Below, one piece after another: positions 36,892 through 49,265 of a stretch of 64,000 nucleotides of DNA. The translations under genes and the position numbers were made by a program. Position 1 is the stretch's first letter; each line of letters begins with the position of its first letter. The DNA is taken from assembly GCF_021018805.1 (NCBI RefSeq), contig NC_086247.1, positions 136,441,602-136,505,601 on the forward strand, in the 5' to 3' direction. The notes beneath the pieces are model-generated. The model saw only the letters and a program-made list of their open reading frames with translations. It made no database searches and was not told the origin of the DNA. Origin of the DNA: Prinia subflava (taxonomy: Eukaryota > Chordata > Aves > Passeriformes > Cisticolidae).

Positions 36892-39271
36892 GGCCCAGAC
36901 AGCAATTAGTTTAGATAACTCTTTTTCAATTAATTGCCTTTTGTGCAGAATTTTAGGGGGTTGGGGGTTTTCTGTCTTTGGAAGATTTCTTTGTACTGCA
37001 TAAGACCCTGGTGCAAGACTGAGCCTTATGTCCAAATACTGCCATGTCAGGTGTGGGGCCCTGATTATGGATGGGAGCTTGCTGAAACAGGTTTGCCGTC
37101 TAGAGTGAAGAAAAATTGGTCCTTGAACCCTTTAGCTGTCCCTTTCATCCTCCTGCCTCTCATTTTCTTCTGAAGAACACTGTGAAGCCCATAGCTGAGA
37201 AGTACAGCTCAGATGTAGAAGCACAAAGGACTGGAAAAGAACTGTGAAACATGAACAGTTAGTATTACAAAAGAGGGCACACATATCTTCTTTTTTTGTT
37301 GTTTTTATTTTTCTTCTTTTCTATTTTACCTTTTTTCTGGTTCTGATAATTGCAAATTCTACTTGGAACAGAGCTTCCTGCTGAAGTGTGGGATTTGTCC
37401 AGTGTGGAATTAAGCCATGAATTGTTGCCTTGAGAATAGCACTTTAAAAGCCGGAGGACTTTGCCAGTGGAACATATGGGAATTCTGAAACTTAGATGAC
37501 TAAGGTCAAAACCTGTGTGTGCTAAGCACTTGACAATATCGTCGCTTGAAACCGAGGGTCTGCAACATCTTGTGGAAAGAGATCTGAAATTAGCCACCTG
37601 TCTTCAGAGTCAGAGCAACTCTCTCTAGAGTTTTCTATTTTAAAACCAGAGTTCTTAGAGTCATGCTGGTAATTCAGCAATCTGAGGTAAAATCATTATG
37701 TTTTCAAGTCAATGTCAAGTCAGTAAATGAGTAGTGATAGTTTTGTCAAATAAAACTGGGACAAAACCTACCAGACCACTACTGAAGTGTAGTATCACTG
37801 AGAGGTGGGCTGGAGTTATGCTCTGAAATTGCATTACTGCCCATATCAGAATTTTTGCTAAAGAGGTTGGACTAAGTTGGGCGCTCTAAAAACTGGTCAG
37901 GAGCTGTATTTGCACATGGATAAATCTGCATAAACAAATTATTCGCAGCATATCCTTGGTGCAGTTGAAATGCTATCTCTTGAAAATTACTGAGCATATC
38001 TAGACTTCCAGCTCTGCTGTTGTTGGCTTCTGAAACCAACATTTTTTTGTGCATTTTTAGACTTTCCCTCCTCTCAACCAATTTCCATTCTCTATCAATA
38101 TTCTTCTCTTTTGTGCCTGCCTTTCTTCTCCATCATTGCTTCTTCTACTCTTATTTCCCTTCCATTAGCTCCATAGTACTATGTACACATAGTACCCAAA
38201 CCAACAAAAATCTGATGTTGGTGTTGGGCTTATTCCAGCTCAATGACAAACTTGTCTCCTTGTGGTTGCCTCTCTTTGTTGAAACCTCAGCAGCAGTGTA
38301 AAAGCAGCCCTGCCTCTGGGCTGGCTGAAATGCTGCGCCTCTGGGCCACATCTGCAGGGTGCTGCAGTGATGGGCTGTACAGCAGGTGCTGCCTGTGCAG
38401 ATGAAACATCCTGATCCTTTGTGGGCTCCAATCCACTGTTTTTGCTGTCATTCCCCCAGTATTTGGCATAAGATTTTCATGCTTTTACTATTTTATCTAA
38501 CTATATTAAAACATTCATATGTAACATATTAGTGAATGTTAATAGATTTTTTTCTCCTCCGAATATTTCCCATTTTCATTTAAAGTTGATGATTCACAAG
38601 TAGCTGAGGAGAGACCTTAGCATATCCTTAGTTAATGCAATGCACAGTTCTGGTGTTCTTGACTTCCACTTGGCTGCTGCTGAATCCTTTCAGTCTGACC
38701 TGTGTGTATTTTTGACTTGGTGTTTATCTGACTGTTAGTCTGTCATGACACTGCCACTTCTAAGCAGTAATTCGCTGAGCTTGAACAACCCAAGTTTTGA
38801 ACTTTCTGACCAGTATTTTTAAATGGGGACAGAATTGGTCAAGGAGAAAAAAACATCCCTGTTCTTGATGAACTGTGTAATGCTATTGAATAGGCTAAAA
38901 TTAGCCCTGTCATTCTTCTTGCTTTTAGGCATCTCAGGGTAATTAGAATGAGAAAAGCCAGCCAAGCTATAACTCAAATAACCTTAGGTTTTAAGGCAAT
39001 TTTTTTTAATGATTTGCCTTTCCCTCTAAGTAAAACAAAGATTATAAAGATTAAGTTAGCGGTTGCTTTTTCTTGCAGAGAGCATCTCAGGTAAAAAATG
39101 AACCACTGGTAAATTAAAGGCAGGTATTCAAACAGAATAAAATAATAATCAAAAGCTGGACCAGACAGCAAATGCAGCTGATGCTCAGGAGGGTTGGGCC
39201 GAGTCCCATTTCTGATGTTTTGGTTAGTTAAAAGCTGTGATTATGTTCCACATGAACTGCAACTTCATATA

Positions 39272-39382
39272 TGCATTTTGCATTTATTAGCTATGTTATG
39301 AAGATGATACAGACAGAGACAAAACTGTTATGGAGGATTTGGAATGGAACAAGCATGCTAATGAGCCTATGCAAAAATGCAT
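39272..39382. promoter_or_regulatory. Cluster of octamer/POU-like motifs, candidate enhancer
   Basis: Five ATGCA/TGCAT-containing motifs fall within 111 bp: ATGCAT (39272), TTTTGCAT (39277), ATGCTAAT (39355), ATGCAAAA (39369) and ATGCAT (39377). ATGCTAAT and ATGCAAAT-like sequences are classical sites for POU-domain factors. The last three lie within 28 bp. There is no functional evidence; AT-rich DNA produces such motifs by chance at an appreciable rate. Confidence 0.25.
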
Positions 39383-42300
39383 CTATTAGCCAGATGGTGA
39401 GTTACACAGACATTAGTTTCTGTTTACCATCTGTTTAATCCTCAGAAAGAGGCAGGAAAGTAGGAATGGTGTAGAGGAATGGCAAATAGTAATAGTGTAG
39501 TAAGTAACGTTCACAATACGTCCTGAATGTCTTCTCAAAGACTTCAGTGAAATACCCCTTTTTTGTGTCTGGCAGTAGATACCAAATTACTGCAAATTCT
39601 CTAAGTTTCTCCAGTGCTTCATCCCCCTTTCCCAATATTCCCTCTAAAATGAAGACAAGTAGCTCCTCACCATGAGCAAAACACTTACCATGGTTCAAAG
39701 CAAGTTACAATTGAAAAAAAAAAAAGAAAGCTTTAAATTGTTATCAATGTGCATCACTGAGAGGAAAAAAAGGTCCTGAATATAGAGAGAAAAAGACCTT
39801 AAGATCAACTGGTTCGATGACCTCCTCAACAAAAAAAAGTGTTTTAAAAGCCAGTTTGCAGTCTTAAACTTCTCAATTTATGGAGTGACAAACTCAGGAA
39901 AAAAAATTGCCGGAAGTGCTGTTGAGAGAGGTCTCTATTTTAGTCTGAAATTGGAAAACTGATTTTTTGAAGAAGTCAGTTAAGATTCAATTCAGTGTAA
40001 GATTCAAAGGCTTAGTTTTCCTTGTTCACTAGAGGGTAGCAGAGAGAATAGTGAGAGCGTTTCAGCACAGCCTGTGCTCAGTAGCAGTGAGTTCACTTCC
40101 AAGCTTCTGTGTTCTTAGACTAATCTGGTGCCCTTCAGGCTTCTTGGTAGAGCAGACAGAGGGACATTTGATGCTGTAAGTGTAAACCAACAGCATAAAA
40201 CTTAAGACCATTCTTAATGGGGTTTGATAAAATTAAAAATCATTCTTGGATTTAGCACTGTTAATAACTGTTTGGGTTTTTTTCAGGTAGCAAACAAGCA
40301 TTTTCAAGATACACATTTTTATGCAAGCATGTTTTTAGGAGTACTATACTTTGCATATGGGATTCTGTCATATTTATGTAGGCAGATAATTTTAAATACC
40401 ATGACTGTATGGTTACTTCTCTTCTAGACTGTATTTGTGGACATTCCACTGAAATAAATGCATGTGGTCCAAAACGTCCTTCTGCCACCACATTAAATAC
40501 CTGGCAAAACAAGACATTATACTGTATACCAATAATGGAGACCTTGTGGCATGTCAGCTTCTACTGCATTAAAATTCAACAGATTTCAGTATGAGTTACC
40601 TGTACCCTTTCTGGGCTGCAGATCTCCAAAGGAATATCAAAAGAAGAGTTTCAAAAGCTGTGTTGAAGAGCAGTCTTCTACTCTCATGGTATTAATACAC
40701 AGGCCAAAAATGTTACCCTAAAGCAACATCCTCCACCATCAATATTTATTGCTGTGTCTGCTCTCTGGTATTTGGGATTTTAAAGTTACGCAGTTTTATG
40801 AGATGCTGTTAAAGGTAATATTACCTGACTGAGGCTGATGTTGTTATTATGTTAGAAATCACCCTCTTCCCCCCAAATAATTCACATTGTAGGTTGCCTT
40901 TATTCGCCTATGATGTAGAAAATTGAATAAAAAAACCTTGCTTAAAAATGTTTGTCTATCTTTGTTTTATACAGTCACTTGGGCACAAAGTAATAAAAAG
41001 GGACCTTTCATTAAGTAGTTCCTATTTGCAACAACAGGAATCATTTGAAATAGTTTTCATTTCCCAAATGGACTTCAGGTCCAAAGAGAACACCCTTTCG
41101 TAACCTCTCTGCATTGTGGTTGTAAATGAAGAGTATGAATTGAAAAAAACCTGCTGCCATCCTCCCCTCCCCCTTTGTGTCCCCATACACTTGCAAAGAC
41201 GTGCCCACAGCCCCTCACAACCTTTGAAGCTTTTGTGTGACCCTTCTTGCCAGCCCTGTATTGCAAATAGAGGTGGGAGGACTTCTCTGGTGTTACCCAA
41301 CTTAGTGTTCCACCCATCAAGTGATTTCTGTAGGGCAAATAAATATTTGGGAAATCTTCAAATGACTCATCCCTTTGCACTAAACCTTTCTCAGTTCCTA
41401 CCTTGCTTCTGATCTGAATTCCACAAAGAGACTGAAATCCACAGAGGGCATTCATAAATGTGCTCCTTATTAAATATGGCAAACAAAAAGAAAACATGTT
41501 GATATAGAGAACAATCCTCCTTATTTTGCTGAGTCAGATGTTTCATGATTAAACATTATAAACCAAAACTGAATTATAAACTCACTTTGTATGCTATATA
41601 AGAAATTTAATATTGTCCTTTTCATCAAATTGAATTGCCACATCAGTCTTTAAAGAGTTTGGGGGCTTTGGAAACTTCATGTTGCAGCATAGCATGCAGA
41701 TGTCTTTCTTAGGGTTGAAGCTTTATTGTGTTTCACTTGTGTGATGGATCATGTCTGTGCTCTGTTTTTTTATCTGTGTTATAGAAAACATTTTGGACTG
41801 TGATTCATACTTGGGAGTGTAAATAAGGCAATTGGTTTTGATGTGCTCCAGTGAGAGGGAGCCATAGGACAAGAAAAAGCCAGATAATATCTCATCTTCC
41901 TGAAATCTAGATTGCAATTAGCTGCAAAACAAGTTTTAGTTCCCATTTTCAATTAGTTTCTTATGTCTTTTTTAATGAATTCTTTTAAGACAAGTTCAAA
42001 GAACAAATTTCTGCAGAATTATGACATTCATTTTTAAAGGTGTAACACTAGATATTTATCTTTACTGTAAAGCTGCTCTGGGAGCAGATTTGCATGGCAG
42101 TTCTGAGACTGCCACTCCACTGCAGCAGTAATAAGTGCAGTCTTAAGCAACTTCTTACTACCAGGTTCTTGTTAGTGTCTATGTCTATGTCTATAATGTG
42201 TATTTGTAAAAATCCCCTCTACACCACACCCCAAACCAACATGAGCACCAGTCTCTCCCAGTCTGGAACTTTGATATCTCAACCTCTTTGATGTTTGGTG

Positions 42301-42817
42301 CTGTAGGATTTGGTGCATCTGTGTGAAGTACTGCCTCCTGCCTCTGTTTTTGTGTTCCTTTTTTTTTTTGTCCCATCAACCTGGTTTTTTTTTCACAGAA
42401 TTTGAGCCTCTGTGTTTTGGTCCTGTCATCTGAGTTCCTAAACCCTTCAGCTGGGCTGGAGTATTCTCCATTTCTTTGACTTCTCAAGAAGTTCTTCCTC
42501 ACAGAGATATGTTTTTATTGTTTAGGGACAACTCTTCAGCAGAAAAGACTGAAGAATTCTTTGCCAGTGTTGTGCATGGCAGGTTAATATCATTCACCTA
42601 GATGGTGTTGGTACCCCTGGACACTGACACTTTACTGCACTTCCCCAATGAGGTCTTGCTTTCCCTAGTGTTCTGACAGGTTCTATCCAGATGTTTCCAA
42701 CTGATGTTGTCTCAGGGTGGGGGACAAAAGGGTCTCACCTTCACAATCAAAGGACAGCTCATGGAGATACATGAACCAGCCTACTGCATGTATTAAATAG
42801 AATTTATACAATATCAA

Positions 42818-42845
42818 AGTACTTCATAGTATGAAGTACTATGAA
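42818..42845. repeat. Two overlapping inverted repeats (alternative hairpins)
   Basis: AGTACTTCAT (42818-42827) pairs with ATGAAGTACT (42831-42840) across a 3-base loop. In the same sequence TTCATAGTA (42823-42831) pairs with TACTATGAA (42837-42845) across 5 bases. The two stems are mutually exclusive. A TGAA-rich run follows directly. Replication slippage within a foldback can make such nested structures. Confidence 0.88.
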
Positions 42846-45800
42846 TGAATGATGAATGAAATGGTTTCTCATTATCCAGTTTATCTCATATGTTTTTTCA
42901 TTCTGTTATCTTCTTTTTTGTTGCCCAATATGCAAATGCTTTTGTGAAGGTAGGTTTGTTTATTTATGTTTATAAAATGCCAATCATTTTGCTGATACTC
43001 TCAAATCATAAGTAATAGTAGTATGAGTCAATGTACATTGAATACACAAACCAATACTTAAGAGTTTTATGAATTTTCTTACGCTGTGTTTATGAGCTCC
43101 TAGAGTATTTTATGTGCATTCAGGCCACTTCAGTTCTTGTGCTTGATGTAATTAAACCAGACTGTTGAATTTTTTTTAACTAACCAACCTTGATGGCCTC
43201 TCATTAATAAACAACTTGTTAAATTGACAAATTTCCGCAAGCATGGATTTATTATTCAAGAACCTAGTGAAAATAATAATTTGGAAGGCAAAAGACCATC
43301 TACAGATTCATGGTTTATGTAAGGATAACCTAGACTATGGAAAAGTTTCAGTAAAGACTGAAATGCTTTGAAAGTAGGACAATCATGCAAAATCATGCAG
43401 GGATATAAATGGCAAGCATGCACATATGCACAGTATTTCCGTGAAGCTTTCAACTAATTTTTGTTCCGTGTCAAACTTATCATCACTGTTATTTCCAGCT
43501 TCCAGTTCTTGATGCTGAAAATTTGTGTTAACCAGTTAAGGTTTGCTTGGTCTCTACAAATACCTTTCCCTTCCCTATCCCCATGGTGTTGGTGATGTAA
43601 AGATGACACCTCTCCCAATACTGATGACATTTGCTAAATATTTTGGTGCCTGCTCCTGTGATTATCCTCTGTACTCAGCCATGCACTTCAGAGGGGGAGG
43701 ATGAGGGGGTACAGACAGAATTAATCCTGTCATAAGGATGTCTGTCCTCTGCTGCTGACAGTGCCAGGGTCAGGCATTAGCTGCATAATGGTGTCCTTCT
43801 CTGCCTCAGTCATTTTGATCCCCTTTGAAACTGCCTTCTGTAATCTTCCTCCATGGCAAGGCACAGTTGGTTACATTGGTTAAGAAGAAAGAGGAAAAGA
43901 GAATTGTAGTGGAACAAACCTCTTTACCCTTCTTAGCCTTATCCACTGAAAACTAAAGCAAGGTTTTTTGGGTGATTTTATATATTTATGATGCATAGGT
44001 AGTATCTTGTGTAGATTAGGTTGAATACACAGATGTGTGTATGTGGCCATGTGTGTACAGCGTCATGCCTCAAGTGTGTGTCTCTGTTTGAGCTTGCTGC
44101 AAGTCCCCTTTATTTCCATGACCTGTTACAGTTCAGCTGAGTAACAGCATTAAAAATTGTTCAAAGCCCTGCTCTTTAACATAGTCCTATTGCATTGCTT
44201 TAGGTGAGTACAGATACCCCCTGAACACAGGCATGCTAGGGAAGCTAGGACAGTGGACTCTGTGAGTGTGTGCTTCCATGCAGCATCTAGAAACTGGCTT
44301 TGGGTACTTAATTGATGTCAATAGTTTAACTGGTTTTTAAAATTCTTGATCTTTGAACATTTTAATAATGAAACCTGCGTATATTGTGATCTATGAGTGC
44401 CTTTATCATTCGCTAGTAATAACTTTTCGAGTCTCTACTCCACTGATGTTTTTGGTTAAGAAGAAATGTGGATTTTAAATCTCATAAGCGGGGTGATTTC
44501 ATATAGTCTATATAAATAAGAGTTATGAAAGCACAGTGTGTTTAGCGAGGGAAGGCCCATACTGACCTTGCCTCCCTGAGGACAAGGAGCATTCTGGATG
44601 CCATTCCATAATCTTTCATTTTTATTGGATATTTGGAATATCTTCATTGAGAAGTTACTGGCCTTTGTTACAGATTTTAAGTGTATGACCTATGAGCTGT
44701 GGAGGCAGCATGGATTGTCTGCAGGGTGCCTGGAGGTTTTAGTAATTTAAAGTCTTTAATATATGCTAGCTGTCAGGAATGTCCAGGGAAGGCAGTGCAG
44801 AGGAAGTCACTCTTACCAGCAGTGCTTTCTATGCAGCACTGGAAGATCTTATTCAGTGGGAATGAGAAAATATTTTGACCATTTCAGGTTTTTTTAATCT
44901 CCCTTGTACTTATGCATAGGGGAAGTTTTTTTGGCACATTGTAAGCACTGATTTTCCCAGAAAGAAAAACAAGACAGCATCAAATGAAGCTGCACAACAG
45001 ACTCCAATCCCTGGGGTTAGAGAGGAAAGTCCTCTTTATATCTATAGGGAAGGAGGGTATTTATGTGCAGCCTGGCCTGCTTTGTCTGTGTTGGGCATGC
45101 AAAACTGCAGGATTAGCAGATGCAGTTTAAGTGGAAGTGGCACAATAGTTGGCTGGTGCATAACTTGTGTCTGTTGACCTGGTCACTGCTGCCTCTGAAC
45201 TAATGCCCAGACAGAGGAATCAGCAGTCACTTTCACTGTGTCTGCATTGTAAGGACAGTCAGGAGAATAAAGCAAATGCCCACTGGAGATTAAATCTATG
45301 CACACTTAGTCTTCATTCACAAAGTCCTAATGGTGGTGGTAGAAACAGGAGGGGGAACAAGGTTTTGCAGTTACTCATCCTCTTTTGGTGAGGAAAAAGA
45401 CAAAATGCACTCTCAGGAACTTTGTATCTCACTGGATGGTCTCTCATTCTCACACGAATCTGATTGATTGATAGATGATGTGGGCAGGGACAGCTTTCTG
45501 GTGCACCTTCTGCCTGCCAAAGCCCTGACACGTGAGTACACAATATGCAGAGCTTCCACATCAGCTCTGAATTTCAGCAGCGATTCGTTTTCAGTATCTC
45601 CAGGTAGACCTCAATCTCTTAATGACTTTATTTTTCTCCTGATTGTTTCTGAATTGGTCTTCATTTATCATAATGATTTGTCTGATCTCCAGTAAGTTTT
45701 TGACTAGCTGTGTAGGTTTTAGAAGCCTCAAGAGAAGTAAGGCAGTTAGCTTCATAGAAACTTTGTGGAGTTTGAACACATGAGTTATTTATGCTCTTTT

Positions 45801-46463
45801 GAAAGTCTAATTGGTAGGACTACTTGTTATTTTTCTGCTTTCAAAACGCAAAGTAGCGCTGGTAAGTTTTGTGTATTTGTGTGTGTGTGTACCAGATGCG
45901 TGCTGCCCGCACCTCTTGGGGCCTGTTTGTGTTGCTGCTCTGGCTGCTGTGCTGCAACGAAGAAACTGCTTAATAATGTTAATTCAGTGTTTGGATAGGA
46001 AATACTTTTTGTTGTTGTTTCCAAACAAGAATGAGCTCCTTCCTGTGTTTCCTTGTAGTCCTCCTGTAGCATTACAGGCTCCTTTGTTCTCTCCTGCTCT
46101 CGCTGGGGAGCTACCCCAGTTTCAGCAGCAAGGCAGATGCTTGCCAAGCCACCTCCTCTTGAGCTGAGCTCCAGAGCTACACACCAACTTTGAGTGGGAG
46201 ATTAGGGAGCTGCTGTATGACAGCAGGCAGAGGCAGAGCAAGCAGCAGAGGCAGAAATGAACTTTTTGAGGCTGTGTGTAAAAAAATGCTATTTGAATGT
46301 GACAGCAACAATGGATACATCTTTGGTTGTATCCAGAGAAAAAGCAAATGTATCCTTTTCATAATTATTTACACTGATTTTGACTTTAGCAGAAAATCTT
46401 AATCTTTCAGACGTTATCTGGTTATCAACAATATTGTTGACTTTTATGAATAAGACACAGTCT

Positions 46464-46690
46464 TAAGCTGCACCAAGGGAAATATAGGTTAGATATTAGA
46501 ACAAAGCTTTTTACAGAAAGGGTGATTATCTACTGGAATGATCTGCCTGGGGAACTGGTGGAGTCCCTATCCCTGGATGGGTTTAAAGAGAGTCTGGATG
46601 TAACAGTCGGTGCCATGGTTTAGTTGAGGTGTTAGGGCTGGGTTGGACTCAATGATCTTGAAGGTCTCTCCCAACCTAGTGATTCTGTGA
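46464..46690 (+). mobile_element. CR1 LINE 3' end
   Basis: About 227 bp of CR1 3' sequence on the plus strand. The segments GTTAGATATTAGAACAAAGC, CAGAAAGGGTGATTATC, GGAACTGGTGGAGTCCC and GGTTGGACTCAATGATCTTG follow the usual avian CR1 order. The terminal GTGATTCTGTGA marks the 3' end near 46690. It is 5'-truncated near 46464, contains no intact coding sequence and is fairly diverged. Confidence 0.93.
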
Positions 46691-49138
46691 GGCTGGGGAA
46701 AAAGCAGTAGAGATATCTTAAACATGCATTATTTTTCAGCTATTTTTGTTTTAACAGTGGATCCTCTCCTCTCAAATCAGCTTTCCTGCTGCCTTTTCAG
46801 TGCTTCAGAGGCCCCCTGAGTCACTGCTGTCAGCGGCAGCCAGGGGAGCAGTGACTCCTGCCTGCCAGGGGATGCAGCGGGGCCTTTGATCACAGCCCAG
46901 GGGGCATGAGGAAAACATGGAGGAAAAATGTCTAAACAACAGCTTGAAAGAGGGTGCTGGCAATAAAAAGGAGATGGGTAGAGGAACTGGAAGAGTGTCT
47001 CTTCAGAAAAAGGAGTGGAGCTCAGCCAGCTCTGAGTCCTTCTGCTTAACCTGGCTGCAATGAAATGCTCATCTGCCGGTTTTCCTTCTGGTTAGAAGGA
47101 TGAGATTAGAAAGCCATCACTGGGTGAATGTGCATGGAGGTGTTTTTTTTTCAAGGGAGAAATAGAAAGGCATCCAACCTATGCTATTTTTCCTTTCATG
47201 GGGTTTTTTTTTGTTCAGAAATTTAGGGGAACAATAAAATACTATAGATATTCAGAGTCATTGTGCTCTGTGCCTTCAATAAACCCTTGGATAATTCAGC
47301 AAGTCCAATCCTCTTTTAGGCTTTATACATTCTCAAATTTTTGTTCTTAGGAGCTGGCCTTTCTTACTGAAAAAAAAATCGTAATTATTTACATGCACTT
47401 TGGTATCTAATTGAAAAGGTTAAAACTTGCATGTAAATAAAGTTATATTGTTGGGTTTTTTTCCCTATAATTTTTGCTAGGTTTATGGGAGGCAAATATT
47501 TGTATATAATTACAAGTATTCTTGTACGTATACAAGTACAAGAAGCAGTCAGAAAAATTCAGATGATGATGGACAGCAATTATTCCACCTCTGAAGAGAA
47601 AAACCTCTGATTAGTTGATATCTCAGAATAAAACTTTGAAGAACACACAAGATTTAAAGTTAAAGCAAAGTGCTTTTTACTTCTCTGGAAGTGTTTGACC
47701 AGGTTTAGTAATCTCTTGTGATGACTTCTTGGATGGCTGGGGCTCTGTCTGTGTCTCTGTGTCTGTAACCACATCTGGGGTTATGTTATTTAAATATATT
47801 TAAAAATATTATTAATATCACTGCAACAGAATTCAGTAAAAATGACTGATGCAGTTGTTAAATATATGTTTACATAGTATATAGAGAGACATAATCTAAA
47901 AAGATTCATGGTCTTTCTCTAGCTGCTCTTGAAGTATTCTCAAATTTCAGGAAGTACTTCATGACTGGATTGATATCTGGTTCATGTTATTAATGACTTA
48001 ATCAGCATATAGGTATCAGCCATTCATGTTTGCATGTTTCAGATATGGTGTTGTGAAAAATGTCCCTTAAAAAAGGTGGGGGAGAGGGGGTGGTGAGAAT
48101 AACACTATCAGTTCAACTGTGTGCATCAGTTGTAGCAGCTTCTCCTAGTTTATGCCAACATCCCCCTCCACATCAGCTGCTGCTTGTCTCGGCTCCAGGA
48201 AAAGGAAAAATGGGTGATATGGATGAAAAAGGATGGCACGAGCTTTCATTCTTACCATAAATCTTCTTGCAAAATGCTCCCTAGCAATGGCATAGCCCTT
48301 TCAGTTGCACTTCTGAAATATTCTGAATGGGTCACCAATTTTTTGTATTTTGGCACAGTTAAAGGCTGTAGTTTGAGATCTCACTCATTCTTTCACTTGC
48401 AGTAATAACATTTCTGATAGTAAAGGCAGTAAATTTTATCAGGTAAGCCTGATTTAGCAAGTGTTTAAGACCATAAATTTTAATCTCTTCCTACACTTTT
48501 GTTTAAAGCTAAAGGACCACTTTTAAACAACTCACTGAATCTGGATTTTGGACTTTTTACTTTCCAACTGTTTGGTAATCTCATACACCTAATTCTATCT
48601 ATTTCTGTGACTCACAAGGATGTGCAATTATTCTGCTATTTTCTGAGAGACAGTACTCTGAAAATATATTAGACAATGCAAACATAATAAAAAAAACTTA
48701 AAAAATTTAAAAAATCCCATTTTATTGTGTCTTATCTGATGCTAATGTGCTAGCAGGCTAAGCATGTGGCAAAAATTAGGTCATATGAACTGCTCACTTA
48801 TGTGAGGTAAAAGCATATTTAAACTAAAAACACTAAAAAAATTGTGAGTCAAGGTCTAAGTGTTTGAAACCTCTCCAAACTTGAATTCTCAAGACCTCTC
48901 TGAATTAAGTTCTCATCATGAGTCCCTGGGGATGGTGAATATTTTATTATTAATGATTTTTAGAGATTCTTGGCACATTTGTTGCCCTGTGATAAAGATC
49001 CTTGATGCCGAGCATCTCAGGACAGCAGAGTTGCAGCAGATTCCTTGGAATACGTCTCAGCATTATCTGTATTGATAACAGGAGTCATTCTGCTGTCACA
49101 AGAAAGAAGAACCTTTTATATTTTTAATTTTGAATTGT
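46691..49138. other. Unique non-coding DNA after a CR1 tail
   Basis: No gene is seen. 46750-46910 is GC-richer and contains an 11-bp inverted repeat. 47380-47900 is AT-rich with short repeats of TAAATAT type. The small open frames at 47580-48405 show nothing recognisable. Confidence 0.6.
46818..46857. repeat. 11-bp inverted repeat with 18-nt loop
   Basis: GAGTCACTGCT (46818-46828) and AGCAGTGACTC (46847-46857) are exact reverse complements. The left arm, with the preceding T, contains TGAGTCA, the consensus AP-1 binding site, at 46817-46823. The GC-rich loop suggests a stable hairpin in RNA, but there is no sign of transcription. Confidence 0.85.
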
Positions 49139-49202
49139 AACAAAACAAACAAACAAAAAACAAACAAACAAACAAACAAAAAAAAAACAACAAAAAAACA
49201 CC
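49139..49202. repeat. CAAA-rich simple repeat
   Basis: Interrupted CAAA and A-run units over about 64 bp, including a stretch of four consecutive CAAA units. It is a degraded simple repeat and ends shortly before the inverted repeat at 49221. Confidence 0.94.
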
Positions 49203-49220
49203 ACACTTGAGAACACTGAG

Positions 49221-49265
49221 TTCAGTAACTGGCACTCACTGAGGAGGTGAGTGCCAGTTAGTGAA
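49221..49265. repeat. 45-bp inverted repeat, 18 of 19 pairs, 7-nt loop
   Basis: The perfect core is TAACTGGCACTCAC (49226-49239) against GTGAGTGCCAGTTA (49247-49260), separated by TGAGGAG. Beyond a single G/G mismatch the stem continues with TTCA (49221-49224) against TGAA (49262-49265). Stems of this length are not expected by chance in 64 kb. The stem is shorter than a normal microRNA precursor and the loop is small, so a foldback duplication created by template switching next to the A-rich repeat is the preferred explanation. Confidence 0.93.

Larger units (their letters stand above)
36892..46463. other. Unique non-coding DNA, the second-longest repeat-free stretch
   Basis: Nearly 9.6 kb with no LINE, LTR or SINE that I recognise and no convincing gene. 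Open frames (up to 140 codons, minus strand, 41075-41497) are typical chance frames. Points of note are the octamer-like motif cluster at 39272-39382, nested inverted repeats at 42818-42845, a TGTCTA run at about 42177-42195 and a short GT run at 45882-45893. 38290-38420 and 45890-46260 are GC-richer. The low repeat content could mean selective constraint or simply chance. Confidence 0.6.

Noticed and set aside
49221..49265. The inverted repeat as a microRNA gene
   Set aside because: The stem is about 19 pairs with a 7-base loop, shorter than a usual precursor, and pairing does not continue in the flanks. It was kept as a structural finding only.
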